From Hymenobacter aerophilus DSM 13606 (GTDB lineage: Bacteria; Bacteroidota; Bacteroidia; Cytophagales; Hymenobacteraceae): a DNA stretch of 64,000 bases. The stretch covers positions 106,812 through 170,811 of the forward strand of contig NZ_KB907807.1 in assembly GCF_000382225.1 (NCBI RefSeq). The letters run 5' to 3'. Position 1 is the stretch's first letter. The number at the start of each line of letters is the position of its first letter. Positions 1-9,073 of the stretch are shown here, piece by piece. The position numbers and the translations under genes are program-made. Below the pieces are notes generated by a model, which searched no databases, was not told where the DNA came from, and was given only the letters and a program-made list of their open reading frames with translations.

Positions 1-1
1 C

Positions 2-3000
2 CTGCTGCCCCCCGACACGGCCCGCCTCGGCCAGCTGCGCCGCCGCTACTACTTGGCGCTGCCCGCCAACCTGACAGTAACCGACGTGCTGCGCGACACC
101 GAAGGCACCTACTGGCTGGCTACGGCCGGGCAGGGCCTGTGGCGCCTCCTCGACCCGCACGTTTCGCTGCGGCCGCTACCCGGCTTGGTTGCGCTGCTCC
201 GCCGCGGGCCGGAGCTGCTGGCTGCCACCCGCACCGGCCAGGTGTTGCGGCTCGATGCCACCGGAACGAACCCGCAGCCGGTGTCGCCGGGCACTACTGC
301 GCCGATTGGCCCCGTTGGGGCCGGCTGGGCCGTGGCCGGCACGGAGGCCGCCGCCGCGTGGCAGCGTAATCTGCCGCTGCTGCTTACTTCCGAAAACACC
401 CGGCTGGCGCTGCAACAGCTGCCGGCCGGACTGAGAGTAACGGCGCTGGCCCAGGACGCGGCCGGGGGCCTGTGGGTGGGCACGGTGGGCGAAGGGGCCT
501 TCTATCTGGATGAAGGCCGGCTGCATCACTACACCACCGCCACCGGCCTGCTCCACAACGATATTTACGCCATTCTGCCCGACCGGCAGGGCCGCGTGTG
601 GTTCGCCACGCACGGCACCGGGCTGGCGGTGCTCGAAGCCGGCCAGTTCCACGTGTACCGCGTGCTGGCCGGCGGCATCGAGGCGTCGGCCCTGAGCCAG
701 GATGCCGCCGGGCGGGTGTGGATTGGGACCGAGGGCGACGGGCTGTTCTGCTTTGAGGGCGGGCGGTTCCGGCAGTTCACGACCCGCAACAGCGGGCTGG
801 TCAGCAACTACTGCTACGGTTTGCTGCCCACGCCTGCCGGCTTGGTGGTGCAGCACGCCGAGGCGCTGAGCCTGGGGCGGGGCGAAGGGTTTGGTCCGCT
901 TACTACGCCCGGCAACCCGCTGGTGCAACAGCTGCTGCCCAACGCCGCCGAGCTGCTGACCGGTCCGGCGCCCGCCGTGCTGCTGGCTAGCCGGGCGGGT
1001 TTGCTGCGGGTGGGCCTGCCCGCGCTGCCCGCCGCAGTTCGGCCCCGGGTGGCGTTGGTGGGGGTTGAGGTAGACGGTGCCCGCCACCGGCCCGACTCGC
1101 TGGGCGAGCTGCCGGCGGGGGCGCATCACCTCACCTGGTTTTTCCGCACGGCCAGCCTGGCCCCGGCCGGTAGCTGGCAGTACCAGTACCGGCTGCGGGG
1201 CTACCAACCCCGCTGGAGTCATGCCAGCGGGTTCACGGAGGCCGACTTTCCCCGGCTCGGACCCGGCCGCTACACGCTGGAGGTGCGCGCCCGGCGCGGT
1301 GCCGAAGGCGCCTGGGGCCCGGTTACCGCGGCTTCGTTTGGGGTGGCCACGCCGTTTTGGCAGACCGGCTGGTTTGCCCTGTTGAGCGTAGCGACGGTGC
1401 TCGGGGGCATCTGGGGCCTGCTGCGGGTGCGCACCGCCGCGCTGCGCCGCCAGAAGCGGCTGCTCGAAGCCACAGTGCACGAGCGCACGACCGAGCTGCG
1501 GCGGCAGAAAGCGGCCACCGAGCAGGTAAACGCCGATTTGCTGGTGGCCCGCGACGCGGCCGAGGCGTCGCAACGGGCCAAGGCGCAGTTTCTGGCCAAC
1601 ATGAGCCACGAAATCCGCACGCCGCTCAACGCCGTTATCGGCCTCACGCACCTGCTGCGCGGCACCCGCGTCGATACCACGCAGCAGGAGTATCTGGAGG
1701 CCATTCAATCGTCGTCGCAGAACCTGCTGGTCATTCTCAACGACATTCTCGACTCCTCGAAGATGGAAGCCGGCAAGCTTACGCTGGAGCAGGTGCCCTT
1801 CCGGCTGCCGGCGCTGCTGGCGCGGGTGCAGGCCATGTTCCGCTTTGCCCTCGATGCCAAAGACCTGTATCTGCGCACCGAAATCGGCCCCGGCGTGCCC
1901 GAGGCCATTACCGGCGACCCGGTGCGGCTGCAGCAGGTGCTGGTGAATCTGGTGGGCAACGCCGTGAAGTTCACGGCCCGCGGCGGCCTTACGCTGCTGC
2001 TCGAAGCCTTACCAGCTGATAATCCAGCCGACCTAGCCAGGCTGCGGTTTGGGGTGCGCGACACGGGCATCGGCATTGCGGCCGGGCAGCAGGAGGCTAT
2101 TTTCGAGGATTTCTCGCAGGCCAACGCCAGCACCACCCGCCAGTACGGCGGCACCGGGCTGGGCCTGAGCATCGCCCGCAACCTGGTGCGGTTGCACAGC
2201 GGGCGGCTGTGGGTGGAAAGCACCGAGGGGCACGGCAGCACGTTCTGGTTTGAAATTCCGGCCCGCCCCGCCGACCCGGCCGCCATTCCGCCCGAAGCCG
2301 CTGCCGTGCTGCCGCCGTTCGAGCCGGCCCTGCGGGTCCTGGTGGCCGAAGACAACCTGCTCAACCAGCTCGTGGCCCGCCGCACCCTCGAAGCCTGGAA
2401 CGTGCACGTAACCGTGGCCGACAACGGCCGGCTGGCCGTGGAGGCTGCCCGCCAGCAGCCCTTCGATGCCGTGCTGCTCGATGTGCAGATGCCCGAAATA
2501 GACGGCTACGAGGCGGCCCGCCAGCTGCGACGGCTCTTCCCCGACCCGGCCCAACTACCGCTAATCGGCCTCACAGCCTCGGCTCTGCCCGAAGACCGCG
2601 TGCTGGCCCTGGCCGCCGGCATGAACGACACGCTGGCCAAGCCCTTCGACCCGGCCGTGCTCTACGCCCGCCTGGCCCACTACACCAGCCGTAGTGCCGC
2701 CGCCGAACCTGCTCCTACCTTAAGTGCTGCCCCGCCAGAGGCTTCTGCCGTGCCGCTTCCCGATGGTGAGCTGCTGCCAGCCGGCCCCGCTCCCGCCGAG
2801 CTGCCCGACTGGACGCTGCTGCAGGAACTGGCCGGCGGCAGCCCGGCCTTCGTGGGCCAGATTGTGCGCACCTTCCTGGCGCAGGCGCCGCCGCTGGTGC
2901 AGGCCCTGCCCCAGCTTTCGGGGCTGGCCCTGGCCGAGGCGGCCCACAAGCTGCGGGGCCAGGTGGCGTACTTCGGCCTACCGCAGCTTTGCCAACAGCT

Positions 3001-3145
3001 GGAGGAGCTGGAAGCCGCGGCCCGCCACGCAGAGGCGCCGCACCCGGCCGGGCCCGAACTGCTGGCCAATATCCAAGGCCGTTTGCAGGCGCTGTTTCCG
3101 GTGCTGGAGCAGCAGCTGGAGGCAACCGGGCAGCTTCTGCCCTGA
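2..3145 (+). CDS. Hybrid sensor histidine kinase, Reg_prop/Y_Y_Y type (5' end outside window)
   Basis: The frame is open to the left edge, so the true start lies upstream; residues here are numbered from an internal TTG at 53. Order of parts: Reg_prop beta-propeller blades (for example GGLWVGTVGEGAF), a Y_Y_Y domain near residues 370-410, one membrane helix near 440-458, a coiled linker, HisKA with NMSHEIRTPLN (His519, codon 1607), HATPase with NAVKFT, DTGIGI and GGTGLGLSI, a REC domain with LLDVQMPEIDG (Asp810), and a C-terminal Hpt domain with HKLRG (His965). This is a periplasmic-sensing kinase with an internal His-Asp-His relay. Many family members sense glycans, but the ligand cannot be told here. 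The LytTR regulator 36 bases downstream is the likely partner, which is inference from position. Confidence 0.95.
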   Translation: MLPPDTARLGQLRRRYYLALPANLTVTDVLRDTEGTYWLATAGQGLWRLLDPHVSLRPLPGLVALLRRGPELLAATRTGQVLRLDATGTNPQPVSPGTTAPIGPVGAGWAVAGTEAAAAWQRNLPLLLTSENTRLALQQLPAGLRVTALAQDAAGGLWVGTVGEGAFYLDEGRLHHYTTATGLLHNDIYAILPDRQGRVWFATHGTGLAVLEAGQFHVYRVLAGGIEASALSQDAAGRVWIGTEGDGLFCFEGGRFRQFTTRNSGLVSNYCYGLLPTPAGLVVQHAEALSLGRGEGFGPLTTPGNPLVQQLLPNAAELLTGPAPAVLLASRAGLLRVGLPALPAAVRPRVALVGVEVDGARHRPDSLGELPAGAHHLTWFFRTASLAPAGSWQYQYRLRGYQPRWSHASGFTEADFPRLGPGRYTLEVRARRGAEGAWGPVTAASFGVATPFWQTGWFALLSVATVLGGIWGLLRVRTAALRRQKRLLEATVHERTTELRRQKAATEQVNADLLVARDAAEASQRAKAQFLANMSHEIRTPLNAVIGLTHLLRGTRVDTTQQEYLEAIQSSSQNLLVILNDILDSSKMEAGKLTLEQVPFRLPALLARVQAMFRFALDAKDLYLRTEIGPGVPEAITGDPVRLQQVLVNLVGNAVKFTARGGLTLLLEALPADNPADLARLRFGVRDTGIGIAAGQQEAIFEDFSQANASTTRQYGGTGLGLSIARNLVRLHSGRLWVESTEGHGSTFWFEIPARPADPAAIPPEAAAVLPPFEPALRVLVAEDNLLNQLVARRTLEAWNVHVTVADNGRLAVEAARQQPFDAVLLDVQMPEIDGYEAARQLRRLFPDPAQLPLIGLTASALPEDRVLALAAGMNDTLAKPFDPAVLYARLAHYTSRSAAAEPAPTLSAAPPEASAVPLPDGELLPAGPAPAELPDWTLLQELAGGSPAFVGQIVRTFLAQAPPLVQALPQLSGLALAEAAHKLRGQVAYFGLPQLCQQLEELEAAARHAEAPHPAGPELLANIQGRLQALFPVLEQQLEATGQLLP

Positions 3146-3168
3146 TGGAATTCTGCCAAGAAACCCTG

Positions 3169-3176
3169 TAGCTTTG
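3169..3176 (+). promoter_or_regulatory. Candidate -7 box TAGCTTTG before the LytTR regulator
   Basis: Exact match to the Bacteroidota TAnnTTTG -7 consensus, 5 bases before the ATG at 3182. No clear -33 TTG is present. If used, the transcript would be almost leaderless. Confidence 0.35.
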
Positions 3177-3181
3177 CTTCT

Positions 3182-3892
3182 ATGGCTGAAACTCCCGCTT
3201 CCCTCCGCTGCCTGGTGGTCGACGACGACCCGCTGGCCGTGCAGATTGTCGAAAACTGCGTCGCCAACACGCCCTTTCTGAGCCACGCCGGCAGCTGCGC
3301 CAGCGCCCTGGCCGCCGCCGAAGTGCTGCGCGCCCAGCCCATCGACCTGCTGTTTCTGGATGTGGAAATGCCGCTGATGTCGGGCCTGGATTTGCTGCGT
3401 ACTCTGCGCCACCCGCCGCTGGTGGTGCTCATTACCAGCAACAAAGGCTACGCCGTGGAGGCCTTCGAGTACGCCGTGCTCGATTACCTGGTGAAGCCCA
3501 TCAGCTACGCCCGTTTTCTGCAGGCCGCCCAGCAGGCCCGCGAGGCCGTAGCGGCCCGCGCTCAGCCCACCGCACCCGACGACGCGTTTACCTTCGTGAA
3601 GGTGGACAGCCGGCTGGTGAAGGTACAGTTCGAGGACGTGCTGTACGTGGAGGCCCTCGGCGACTACGTGCACATCATCACCAAAACCAGCAAGCTCATC
3701 GTGTACAGCACGCTGCGGGCCATTGCCGAGAAGTTTCCGGCGGCGCTGTTTATGCGGGTGCACCGCTCGTTTATCGTCAACATCCGCCAGATTCAGACCA
3801 TCGAAGACAACTCCATTCTGTTGGCCGACAAGCACGTGCCCATCGGCCAGACTTACCAGAAAGAGGTTTTCCAACGCCTGAACCGGTTCTGA
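3182..3892 (+). CDS. LytTR-family response regulator
   Basis: 236 aa. Residues 1-125 are a receiver domain with acidic VVDDDP, phospho-acceptor Asp60 in LLFLDVEMP, and the conserved Lys in DYLVKPIS. Residues about 138-236 are a LytTR DNA-binding domain (VLYVEALGDYVHI, MRVHRSFIVN). Such proteins are cytoplasmic transcription regulators that bind direct repeats as dimers. It lies directly downstream of the hybrid kinase on the same strand, which suggests a signalling pair, although the kinase already carries its own REC and Hpt. The target genes are not evident from the sequence. Confidence 0.95.
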   Translation: MAETPASLRCLVVDDDPLAVQIVENCVANTPFLSHAGSCASALAAAEVLRAQPIDLLFLDVEMPLMSGLDLLRTLRHPPLVVLITSNKGYAVEAFEYAVLDYLVKPISYARFLQAAQQAREAVAARAQPTAPDDAFTFVKVDSRLVKVQFEDVLYVEALGDYVHIITKTSKLIVYSTLRAIAEKFPAALFMRVHRSFIVNIRQIQTIEDNSILLADKHVPIGQTYQKEVFQRLNRF

Positions 3893-3939
3893 TCATAATT
3901 GGGCAACGCCCTTTTCTTATCCATATTTTCACTGCTCCC

Positions 3940-4548
3940 GTGCTGCTTCGCCTGATCTGTTCTGTGCTGCTCCTGCTGCCTGTGCTGCTGGCCTCCCGCC
4001 CGGCCGCGGCCCAGCAGCCCGGCGACACGACCAGCGTAGCCTGCCCGCCGCCGCGCGTGCCCAGGTTGTGCGTCGAGCTGGATGCGAGCCGGGCCGTCGA
4101 CCCCGCCGCCGGGCCGCTCACCTTCCGCTGGAACATGGGCGACGGCACCACGCTGACCGGCCCCACCGTGGCCCACTGCTACGCCGAGCGCCGCCGCTAC
4201 ACCGTGCGCCTCGACGTGGTGGATGAGGCCAGCGGCGAGGTGCGGGAGGCCGAAAAACTGCTCGACGTCGATTTCACCAGGCAGACTGTGGTCAACTTCC
4301 GGGCCGCCGATACGGTGCGGGTGGGCCAGCCGGTGGCCTTCGACGCCGCCGACTCGCAGCTGCCGGCCTGCGAGAACATGGTGGTTATCTGGGATTTTCG
4401 CGACGGCGCCACCGGCACCGGCCCGCGGGTGGAGCACCGCTTCCGCCGGCCCGGCCGCTACGCCGTGCGCATGGCCCTGCGCGCCAACGGCCCCGGCTCC
4501 TGCCCCGACAGCCACTGCGTGAGCCGCCAGGTGGTAGTGCTGCCGTAG
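3940..4548 (+). CDS. Secreted PKD-domain protein
   Basis: 202 aa from a GTG at 3940. The N-terminus (LLRLICSVLLLLPVLLAS followed by AAAQQ) is a signal peptide. Two PKD-like beta-sandwich repeats follow, with the typical FRWNMGDGTTLTGPTVAHCY and IWDFRDGATGTGPRVEHRF motifs. PKD domains mediate protein or carbohydrate contacts at the cell surface. There is no catalytic domain and no obvious C-terminal sorting signal, so it may be a small secreted or periplasmic binding protein. The gene is 47 bases after the LytTR gene and could be co-transcribed. Confidence 0.8.
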   Translation: MLLRLICSVLLLLPVLLASRPAAAQQPGDTTSVACPPPRVPRLCVELDASRAVDPAAGPLTFRWNMGDGTTLTGPTVAHCYAERRRYTVRLDVVDEASGEVREAEKLLDVDFTRQTVVNFRAADTVRVGQPVAFDAADSQLPACENMVVIWDFRDGATGTGPRVEHRFRRPGRYAVRMALRANGPGSCPDSHCVSRQVVVLP

Positions 4549-4708
4549 CCGCTCAGCTAGGTTTTTGCGCGCTTGGTCGGGCCATTGCCCCCACTCAACC
4601 GGCAACGCTCGGCGGGCCCAAGCCGGCGCGCTATCTTCGGCCGCCCGGCGCGCTGCCGTGCCCGCCGCCGGTTGCGTGGTGCCTCTTCTGCTGACTTTGC
4701 TTCTTCTT

Positions 4709-5266
4709 ATGAAAACCCTGTACCTGGCGCTGCTGAACTTGGCCGGCCTGCTACTGCTAACTTCCACGGCAGTCCGCGCCCAGGAAACTGCCCCGGCCCT
4801 GCGCGAACAGGCCACCACTGCCACGCGCACGCTGGCCGCCTTTATTTCGCTCGATGATGCCCGCCAACTGCCGGTGCGCCGGCTGGTGCAGCTGCGCCTG
4901 AGCCAGGAGGCCGAAGCCCGCGCCCAGTACGCCGACGACCCCGCTATGCTCAGCAATAAGCTAACGGCCATCGGGCGCGAGTACACCGCGCAGCTCGGCG
5001 CTATCCTCAGCCCCACCCAGCTCGAACGCCTGCTAACTGCCGCCCCCAACGCGCTGCCCGCCACCGTAGCGGCCGTACCACTGCCCGCCGCGCCCGCGCC
5101 AGTAACCGCGCCGGCTCCTGCGCCGGCGTCCGCACCAGTCAAAGCCCCGCCGGCTCCCCGGCCGGCCACTGCTACAGCCGCCGCCCGGCCGGCCGCCGCT
5201 AAACCTCGCCCTAAAACCCCGGTACGCCGGCCGGTGCCCGCTCCTGCCGGTTCCGTTCGGCACTAG
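4709..5266 (+). CDS. Secreted protein with helical core and Pro/Ala-rich tail
   Basis: 185 aa from ATG 4709, chosen because it opens directly into a signal peptide (KTLYLALLNLAGLLLL, cleavage near VRAQE). The middle is helical and charged (RLSQEAEARAQYADD, LSPTQLERLL), loosely like CpxP/Spy-type periplasmic proteins; that resemblance is weak. The last 70 residues are a Pro/Ala/Lys/Arg-rich low-complexity tail. The stop codon overlaps by 3 bases the stop codon of the convergent reductase gene. Function unknown. Confidence 0.7.
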   Translation: MKTLYLALLNLAGLLLLTSTAVRAQETAPALREQATTATRTLAAFISLDDARQLPVRRLVQLRLSQEAEARAQYADDPAMLSNKLTAIGREYTAQLGAILSPTQLERLLTAAPNALPATVAAVPLPAAPAPVTAPAPAPASAPVKAPPAPRPATATAAARPAAAKPRPKTPVRRPVPAPAGSVRH

Positions 5267-6189
5267 GCCCCCGACGCGGCCTGATGAGCCTGATCGGCCT
5301 GCGTGGCTACCAGGGCAATGCCCTCGGCCAGCGAGTGGGGCCGGTAGCCCAGCTCGCGCACTGCTTTATCAATTATGAACCCCGTGCGCAACGGGCGGAG
5401 GGCAGGCTGCGAAAACGTGGCCGCATCAACCCGACTGATAAGGCTGGCATCGAGCTGAAAATACGCGGCCACCTGCAGCGCCAGCTGGTAGGGCGTGCAC
5501 AGCTCGGCTCCGCTGATGTGGTAGACGCCAGTGGCGTTGTGGCGGGCCGCCAGCCAGCAACCGTGGGCCAGGTCTTCGGCCAGCGTGGGCGTGCGCAGCT
5601 GGTCGTCGACTACGTTTATCGGCTTGCCGGCCCGCAGTGCGTCGCGCACCCACAGCACCAGATTGGTGCGGCCGTAGTCGTGGACCACGCCGTACACGAG
5701 CACGGTGCGCACAATGGCCCAGGAGCCGCGGCTTTGGCGCACCAACTGCTCGGCGGCCAGCTTGCTTTCCCCGTAGAAATTCACCGGCCCCGGCACGGCG
5801 TCCTCGGCCAGCGGGCCCGTTTCGCCACTGAAAATGAAGTCGGTGCTCAGGTGAATCAGGTGCACCTGCTGCTGCTCGCAGGCGGCTACCAGGTGGGCCA
5901 CGGCCGTTACGTTCTGATTCCAGCAGTCGGTGGGGTGCAGCGCGCACTCGTCCACGTTGGTCAGGGCGGCCGTGTGGATGAGATGGGTGGGCTTTTCGGT
6001 TTCGATAACCTGCGCCACCTGGGCCGCGTCGGTTACATCGAGCGGCACGAACCTAACCTGCGGATACAAGCCGGCCAGCTTGTTGGTCCCGCGCGAGGTA
6101 GCCACCAGCGCCACGCCCGGCTGCCGGCTCAGCAAAGCCACCAATTTCTGCCCCAGCAGGCCATTAGAGCCGGTAATCAGGATTTTCAT
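5263..6189 (-). CDS. NAD(P)-dependent SDR, dTDP-4-dehydrorhamnose reductase-like (RmlD family)
   Basis: 308 aa, the usual length for RmlD-like proteins. An N-terminal Rossmann motif (ITGSNGLLGQ), a STDFIFSG strand and a YGESKLAAE active site (YxxxK) are visible. RmlD reduces dTDP-4-dehydrorhamnose to dTDP-rhamnose; related proteins reduce other nucleotide sugars or are SAM-synthetase regulatory subunits. No rmlA, rmlB or rmlC gene is nearby, so the substrate is open. The 3' end overlaps the convergent gene by a few bases. Its upstream region is occupied by an inverted repeat at 6218-6338. Confidence 0.85.
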   Translation of the reverse strand: MKILITGSNGLLGQKLVALLSRQPGVALVATSRGTNKLAGLYPQVRFVPLDVTDAAQVAQVIETEKPTHLIHTAALTNVDECALHPTDCWNQNVTAVAHLVAACEQQQVHLIHLSTDFIFSGETGPLAEDAVPGPVNFYGESKLAAEQLVRQSRGSWAIVRTVLVYGVVHDYGRTNLVLWVRDALRAGKPINVVDDQLRTPTLAEDLAHGCWLAARHNATGVYHISGAELCTPYQLALQVAAYFQLDASLISRVDAATFSQPALRPLRTGFIIDKAVRELGYRPHSLAEGIALVATQADQAHQAASGA

Positions 6190-6217
6190 GGGTGAGTATT
6201 GAGAAATGAGTATTGGG

Positions 6218-6338
6218 TATTGAGATGGAACGTCATTCAGAGCGCAGCGAAGAATCTCGCGTGCTGACGTTGTGTTGCCATTTCAACGTCAGCACGCGAG
6301 ATTCTTCGCTGCGCTCTGAATGACGTTCCATCTCAATA
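6218..6338. repeat. REP-like inverted repeat, copy A (ATTC subtype)
   Basis: Perfect 55-nt arms (6218-6272 and 6284-6338) around an 11-nt loop. Each arm contains GTCATTCAGAGCGCAGCGAA followed by GAATCTCGCGTGC. Simple TATTGAG words extend the arms outward towards both genes. It lies 8 bases after the cyclophilin stop codon. Confidence 0.95.
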
Positions 6339-6346
6339 CTCACTTC

Positions 6347-6988
6347 TCAATACTGATACCCGTACAGTTCCGTGATTTTCTTCTTCTTCAGCTTCTCCAC
6401 TTTCATCGTCATTTTGATGTCGGTGAGGGGGCGGTTGGCGGGGCCGGTGGGCTGCTGGGCAATCTTGTCCACCACGTCCTGGCCGCTGATAACCTGGCCG
6501 AACACGGTGTACTGGCCGTTGAGGTGGGGCGTGCCTTTGGGGTTTTGCACGATGTAGAACTGCGAGGCGCTGCTACGCCGCTCGGGGTTCACGAAATCGG
6601 CGGTGCGGGCGGCGGCCACGGCCCCGCGCGCATGGGTCAGCTCGGGGCGGATTTCGGCCGGCAGCGTCTGCTCGTTGGCCGGGCCCTGGCCGTCGTTGCT
6701 GGGGTCGGCGTCCTTCGAGTTCGGGTCGCCGCCCTGCACCATGAAGTTGAGGATGACGCGGTGAAAGGTGGTGCCATTGTAGAAGCCGCTGCGGGCCAGC
6801 TTCAGGAAGTTGGCCCGGTGCACCGGCGTCAGCTCGGAAAGCACCAGCCGGATGTCGCCCAGCGAGGTGCTGATGGTGACGAGCTCATCTTTTTTGCTTT
6901 TACGGGGCTTTTTGGCCGCCTGCACGGCCGGAATGGCCAGCGTCAGTACCAGAACCAGCAGCAGGGCGCGGCGAAAGAAATTTGTCAT
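6347..6988 (-). CDS. Secreted peptidyl-prolyl cis-trans isomerase (cyclophilin type)
   Basis: 213 aa from the ATG at 6988, which begins a signal peptide (FFRRALLLVLVLTLAIPAVQA). The mature part is a cyclophilin: GDIRLVLSELTPVHRANFL, FHRVILNFMVQGGD, and ASQFYIVQ. It catalyses proline isomerisation, probably in the periplasm, during folding of exported proteins. A longer in-frame opening reaches 7168, but the extra 60 residues are basic and do not look like a leader. The stop is beside repeat copy A. Confidence 0.92.
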   Translation of the reverse strand: MTNFFRRALLLVLVLTLAIPAVQAAKKPRKSKKDELVTISTSLGDIRLVLSELTPVHRANFLKLARSGFYNGTTFHRVILNFMVQGGDPNSKDADPSNDGQGPANEQTLPAEIRPELTHARGAVAAARTADFVNPERRSSASQFYIVQNPKGTPHLNGQYTVFGQVISGQDVVDKIAQQPTGPANRPLTDIKMTMKVEKLKKKKITELYGYQY

Positions 6989-7132
6989 GCGAAATAAGCG
7001 GGCGAAGTGTTCAACGGCGAACCGCAGGCCGAATTTACGCAGTTTCTTCGCGAAGCGGCGCCAAAACCCGGGGCCGGTTGCTACGCCGCGTTTGCGTAGG
7101 TTACCGCATCTTTCCGCTTTTCCCGTTTCGCT

Positions 7133-7753
7133 ATGCGCGCTGCTGCGGCTCCGGCCCGTCCTTTCCACTGGTTTCCGGTTCTACTGCTGGCCGCCTACCT
7201 CATCGAGTTTGTGGCCCTGGGCCTGCACCCCGCCGACCGCGCCACCTGGTGGGCCGAAAACGTGCCCATTATGCTAATTGTGGCCTTACTGACGGTGCTG
7301 TACTTGCGGGGTGTGCGCTTCTCCAACCTCGCCTACGCCCTGATGAGCGTGCTGATTTTCCTGCACACCGTGGGCGGGCATTACACCTTCGAGAAGGTGC
7401 CCTTCGATTGGTTCAATAACCTGTTCGGCTTCGAGCGCAACATGTTCGACCGGGTGGCGCACTTTTCGGTCGGTTTCTACGCCTACGCCCTCATCGAATA
7501 CACCGATTCGCGCCAACTCATCAACAGCCGCGCCATCAGCTACCTCTACCCGCTGTGCGTTATCGGCACGGTGGCCATGAGCTATGAGCTGATTGAGTGG
7601 GTGTACGCCGAGCTGGCCGGCGGCGACAGTGGCGCAGCCTTCCTGGGCAGCCAGGGCGACATCTGGGATGCCCAAAAAGACATGCTGGCCGACACCAGCG
7701 GGGCCATTTTCGCGCTGGCGTTGTACGCGCTGTTCGGGCGGCGGAGCAAGTAA
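7133..7753 (+). CDS. DUF2238 / YjdF-family inner-membrane protein
   Basis: 206 aa with about six hydrophobic helices. The conserved family motifs are visible: HTVGGHYTFEKVP, FDRVAHFSVGF, and the C-terminal FLGSQGDIWDAQKDMLADT. It matches the normal length of YjdF proteins. The biochemical role of the family is unknown. The gene is divergent from the cyclophilin across a 144-base gap and convergent with hemC. Confidence 0.9.
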   Translation: MRAAAAPARPFHWFPVLLLAAYLIEFVALGLHPADRATWWAENVPIMLIVALLTVLYLRGVRFSNLAYALMSVLIFLHTVGGHYTFEKVPFDWFNNLFGFERNMFDRVAHFSVGFYAYALIEYTDSRQLINSRAISYLYPLCVIGTVAMSYELIEWVYAELAGGDSGAAFLGSQGDIWDAQKDMLADTSGAIFALALYALFGRRSK

Positions 7754-7773
7754 GGGGTAGCAAAGTAAAAAAA

Positions 7774-7908
7774 CTGTCATTCTGAGCATGCTGCGCTTAG
7801 AGCAGGGACGAAGAATCTCGCGTGCCATACTAACCCTGTCGTCAGGAGTTACTGTGGCACGCGAGATTCTTCGTCCCTGCTCTAAGCGCAGCATGCTCAG
7901 AATGACAG
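7774..7908. repeat. REP-like inverted repeat, copy B (ATTC subtype, long form)
   Basis: Perfect 54-nt arms (7774-7827, 7855-7908) with a 27-nt loop, placed between the convergent yjdF-like and hemC genes. It has the extra second-stem insert: CTGC, a 7-nt loop GCTTAGA, then GCAG, between GAGCATG and GGACGAAG. Confidence 0.95.
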
Positions 7909-7940
7909 GTATTTCATCCCCTTCTCATCCCATCACCAGC

Positions 7941-8873
7941 TTACTTACCGCTGCGGATTTCCTCCAGAATTTCGCGGCCGCCGCGGGCCAGGATGCTTTC
8001 GGCGATGGTGTTGCCGAGCTGGGCAGCGTCGGCCACAGAAGCGGTTTGGGTTTCTTCGAGCAGCTGGCTGCCGTCGAGGCTGATGAGGCCGGCGTGCAGC
8101 TGCACCGTCTGGCCGTCGGGGCTCAGGGTGGCCAGCGCAAAGCTGGGAATGCTGCAGCCGCCTTCCATGGTGCGCAGGTAAGCGCGCTCGGCCCGCAGGC
8201 AGTCATGGGTTGCGGGGTGGTCGAGCAGGCGGTGCAACTCGGCCTTCAGCACGGGCTCCAGGTCGCGGGCGCACTCCACGGCCACACTGCCCTGGCCGGT
8301 AGCGGGCACGTAGCGGGTTTCGGGCAGCACGTGCCGGATCAGGCCGTCGTACTCCATGCGGTGCACGCCGGCAAAGGCCAGCACGAGGCCGTGGTAGTGG
8401 CCTTCTTCAAGCTTGCGCAGGCGGGTTTGCAGGTTGCCGCGCACGTCGGCGGTGGTAGCGTGGGGCATAAAGCGGCGCAGCATGGCCCGGCGGCGGGTGC
8501 TGCTGGTGCCCAGCACCAGGTCGGGCCGGTTCAGGTCGAGGTCGGCGTCGAAGCTGAGCACCACGTCGTTCACCTTTTCGCGCTCCATGAAGGCCAGCAG
8601 CTCCAAATCGTCGGGAATGGTGCTCTGCACATCTTTGGCGCTGTGCACGGCCACGTCGATGTGGCCAGTGCGCAGGCCCTCTTCCAGCTCCTCGGTAAAC
8701 ACGCCCTTCGAGCCGATTTTATCCAGCGAGCGGTCCAGCACGATGTCGCCCTTGGTGGTGATGATAACGATTTCAGGCTCCAGGCCGGCGGCCGTCAGCC
8801 GGTCGGCTACGTGGTGGGCCTGCCACAGCGCCAGCTTGCTGCCCCGGGTGCCGATGCGGATATGCTTTTTCAC
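7941..8873 (-). CDS. hemC: Hydroxymethylbilane synthase (porphobilinogen deaminase)
   Basis: 310 aa. It polymerises four porphobilinogens to hydroxymethylbilane in tetrapyrrole synthesis (cytoplasm). The sequence begins IRIGTRGSKLALWQA, has the catalytic Asp81 in HSAKDV, the arginine-rich LGTSSTRRRAMLRRF, and Cys240 in MEGGCSIPSF, which anchors the dipyrromethane cofactor. Length is normal. No other heme genes are adjacent. A perfect TATCTTTG box lies about 67 bases upstream of its start. Confidence 0.97.
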   Translation of the reverse strand: MKKHIRIGTRGSKLALWQAHHVADRLTAAGLEPEIVIITTKGDIVLDRSLDKIGSKGVFTEELEEGLRTGHIDVAVHSAKDVQSTIPDDLELLAFMEREKVNDVVLSFDADLDLNRPDLVLGTSSTRRRAMLRRFMPHATTADVRGNLQTRLRKLEEGHYHGLVLAFAGVHRMEYDGLIRHVLPETRYVPATGQGSVAVECARDLEPVLKAELHRLLDHPATHDCLRAERAYLRTMEGGCSIPSFALATLSPDGQTVQLHAGLISLDGSQLLEETQTASVADAAQLGNTIAESILARGGREILEEIRSGK

Positions 8874-8939
8874 TAGGAAGTAACGTCAGAAAACAAGAAA
8901 CTCGGACCCGAAACCGCTCCGGTAGGCCCATGCTTCCGG

Positions 8940-8947
8940 CAAAGATA
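8940..8947 (-). promoter_or_regulatory. Candidate -7 box TATCTTTG for hemC
   Basis: Perfect TAnnTTTG match on the minus strand, 67 bases before the hemC ATG. A -33 TTG at the right spacing is not evident. Confidence 0.45.
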
Positions 8948-9073
8948 GCCCCTCCCCGCGGGCAGCCCTGCCTATACTGGTTTTAACACTTGCTATATCA
9001 AATTAGCAAAATGTATTTTTGCCGTTTCCAGCTCTTGGAGGCCGATAATTCGCTCCCGCCGGCCTGGCTGGAT

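Noticed and set aside
176..1708. Open frame antisense to the hybrid kinase
   Set aside because: Arg/Gln/Gly-rich reverse-strand artefact without start signals or domains.
5263..6189. Calling the RmlD-like gene rfbD/rmlD
   Set aside because: No dTDP-rhamnose pathway genes are adjacent, and the same fold covers other reductases, so the symbol was withheld.
6218..6338. REP-like copies read as simple transcription terminators
   Set aside because: They lack a consistent T-run after the stem, arms are far longer than needed, and several gaps already have a separate terminator. They may still influence 3' ends, but 'terminator' alone does not describe them.
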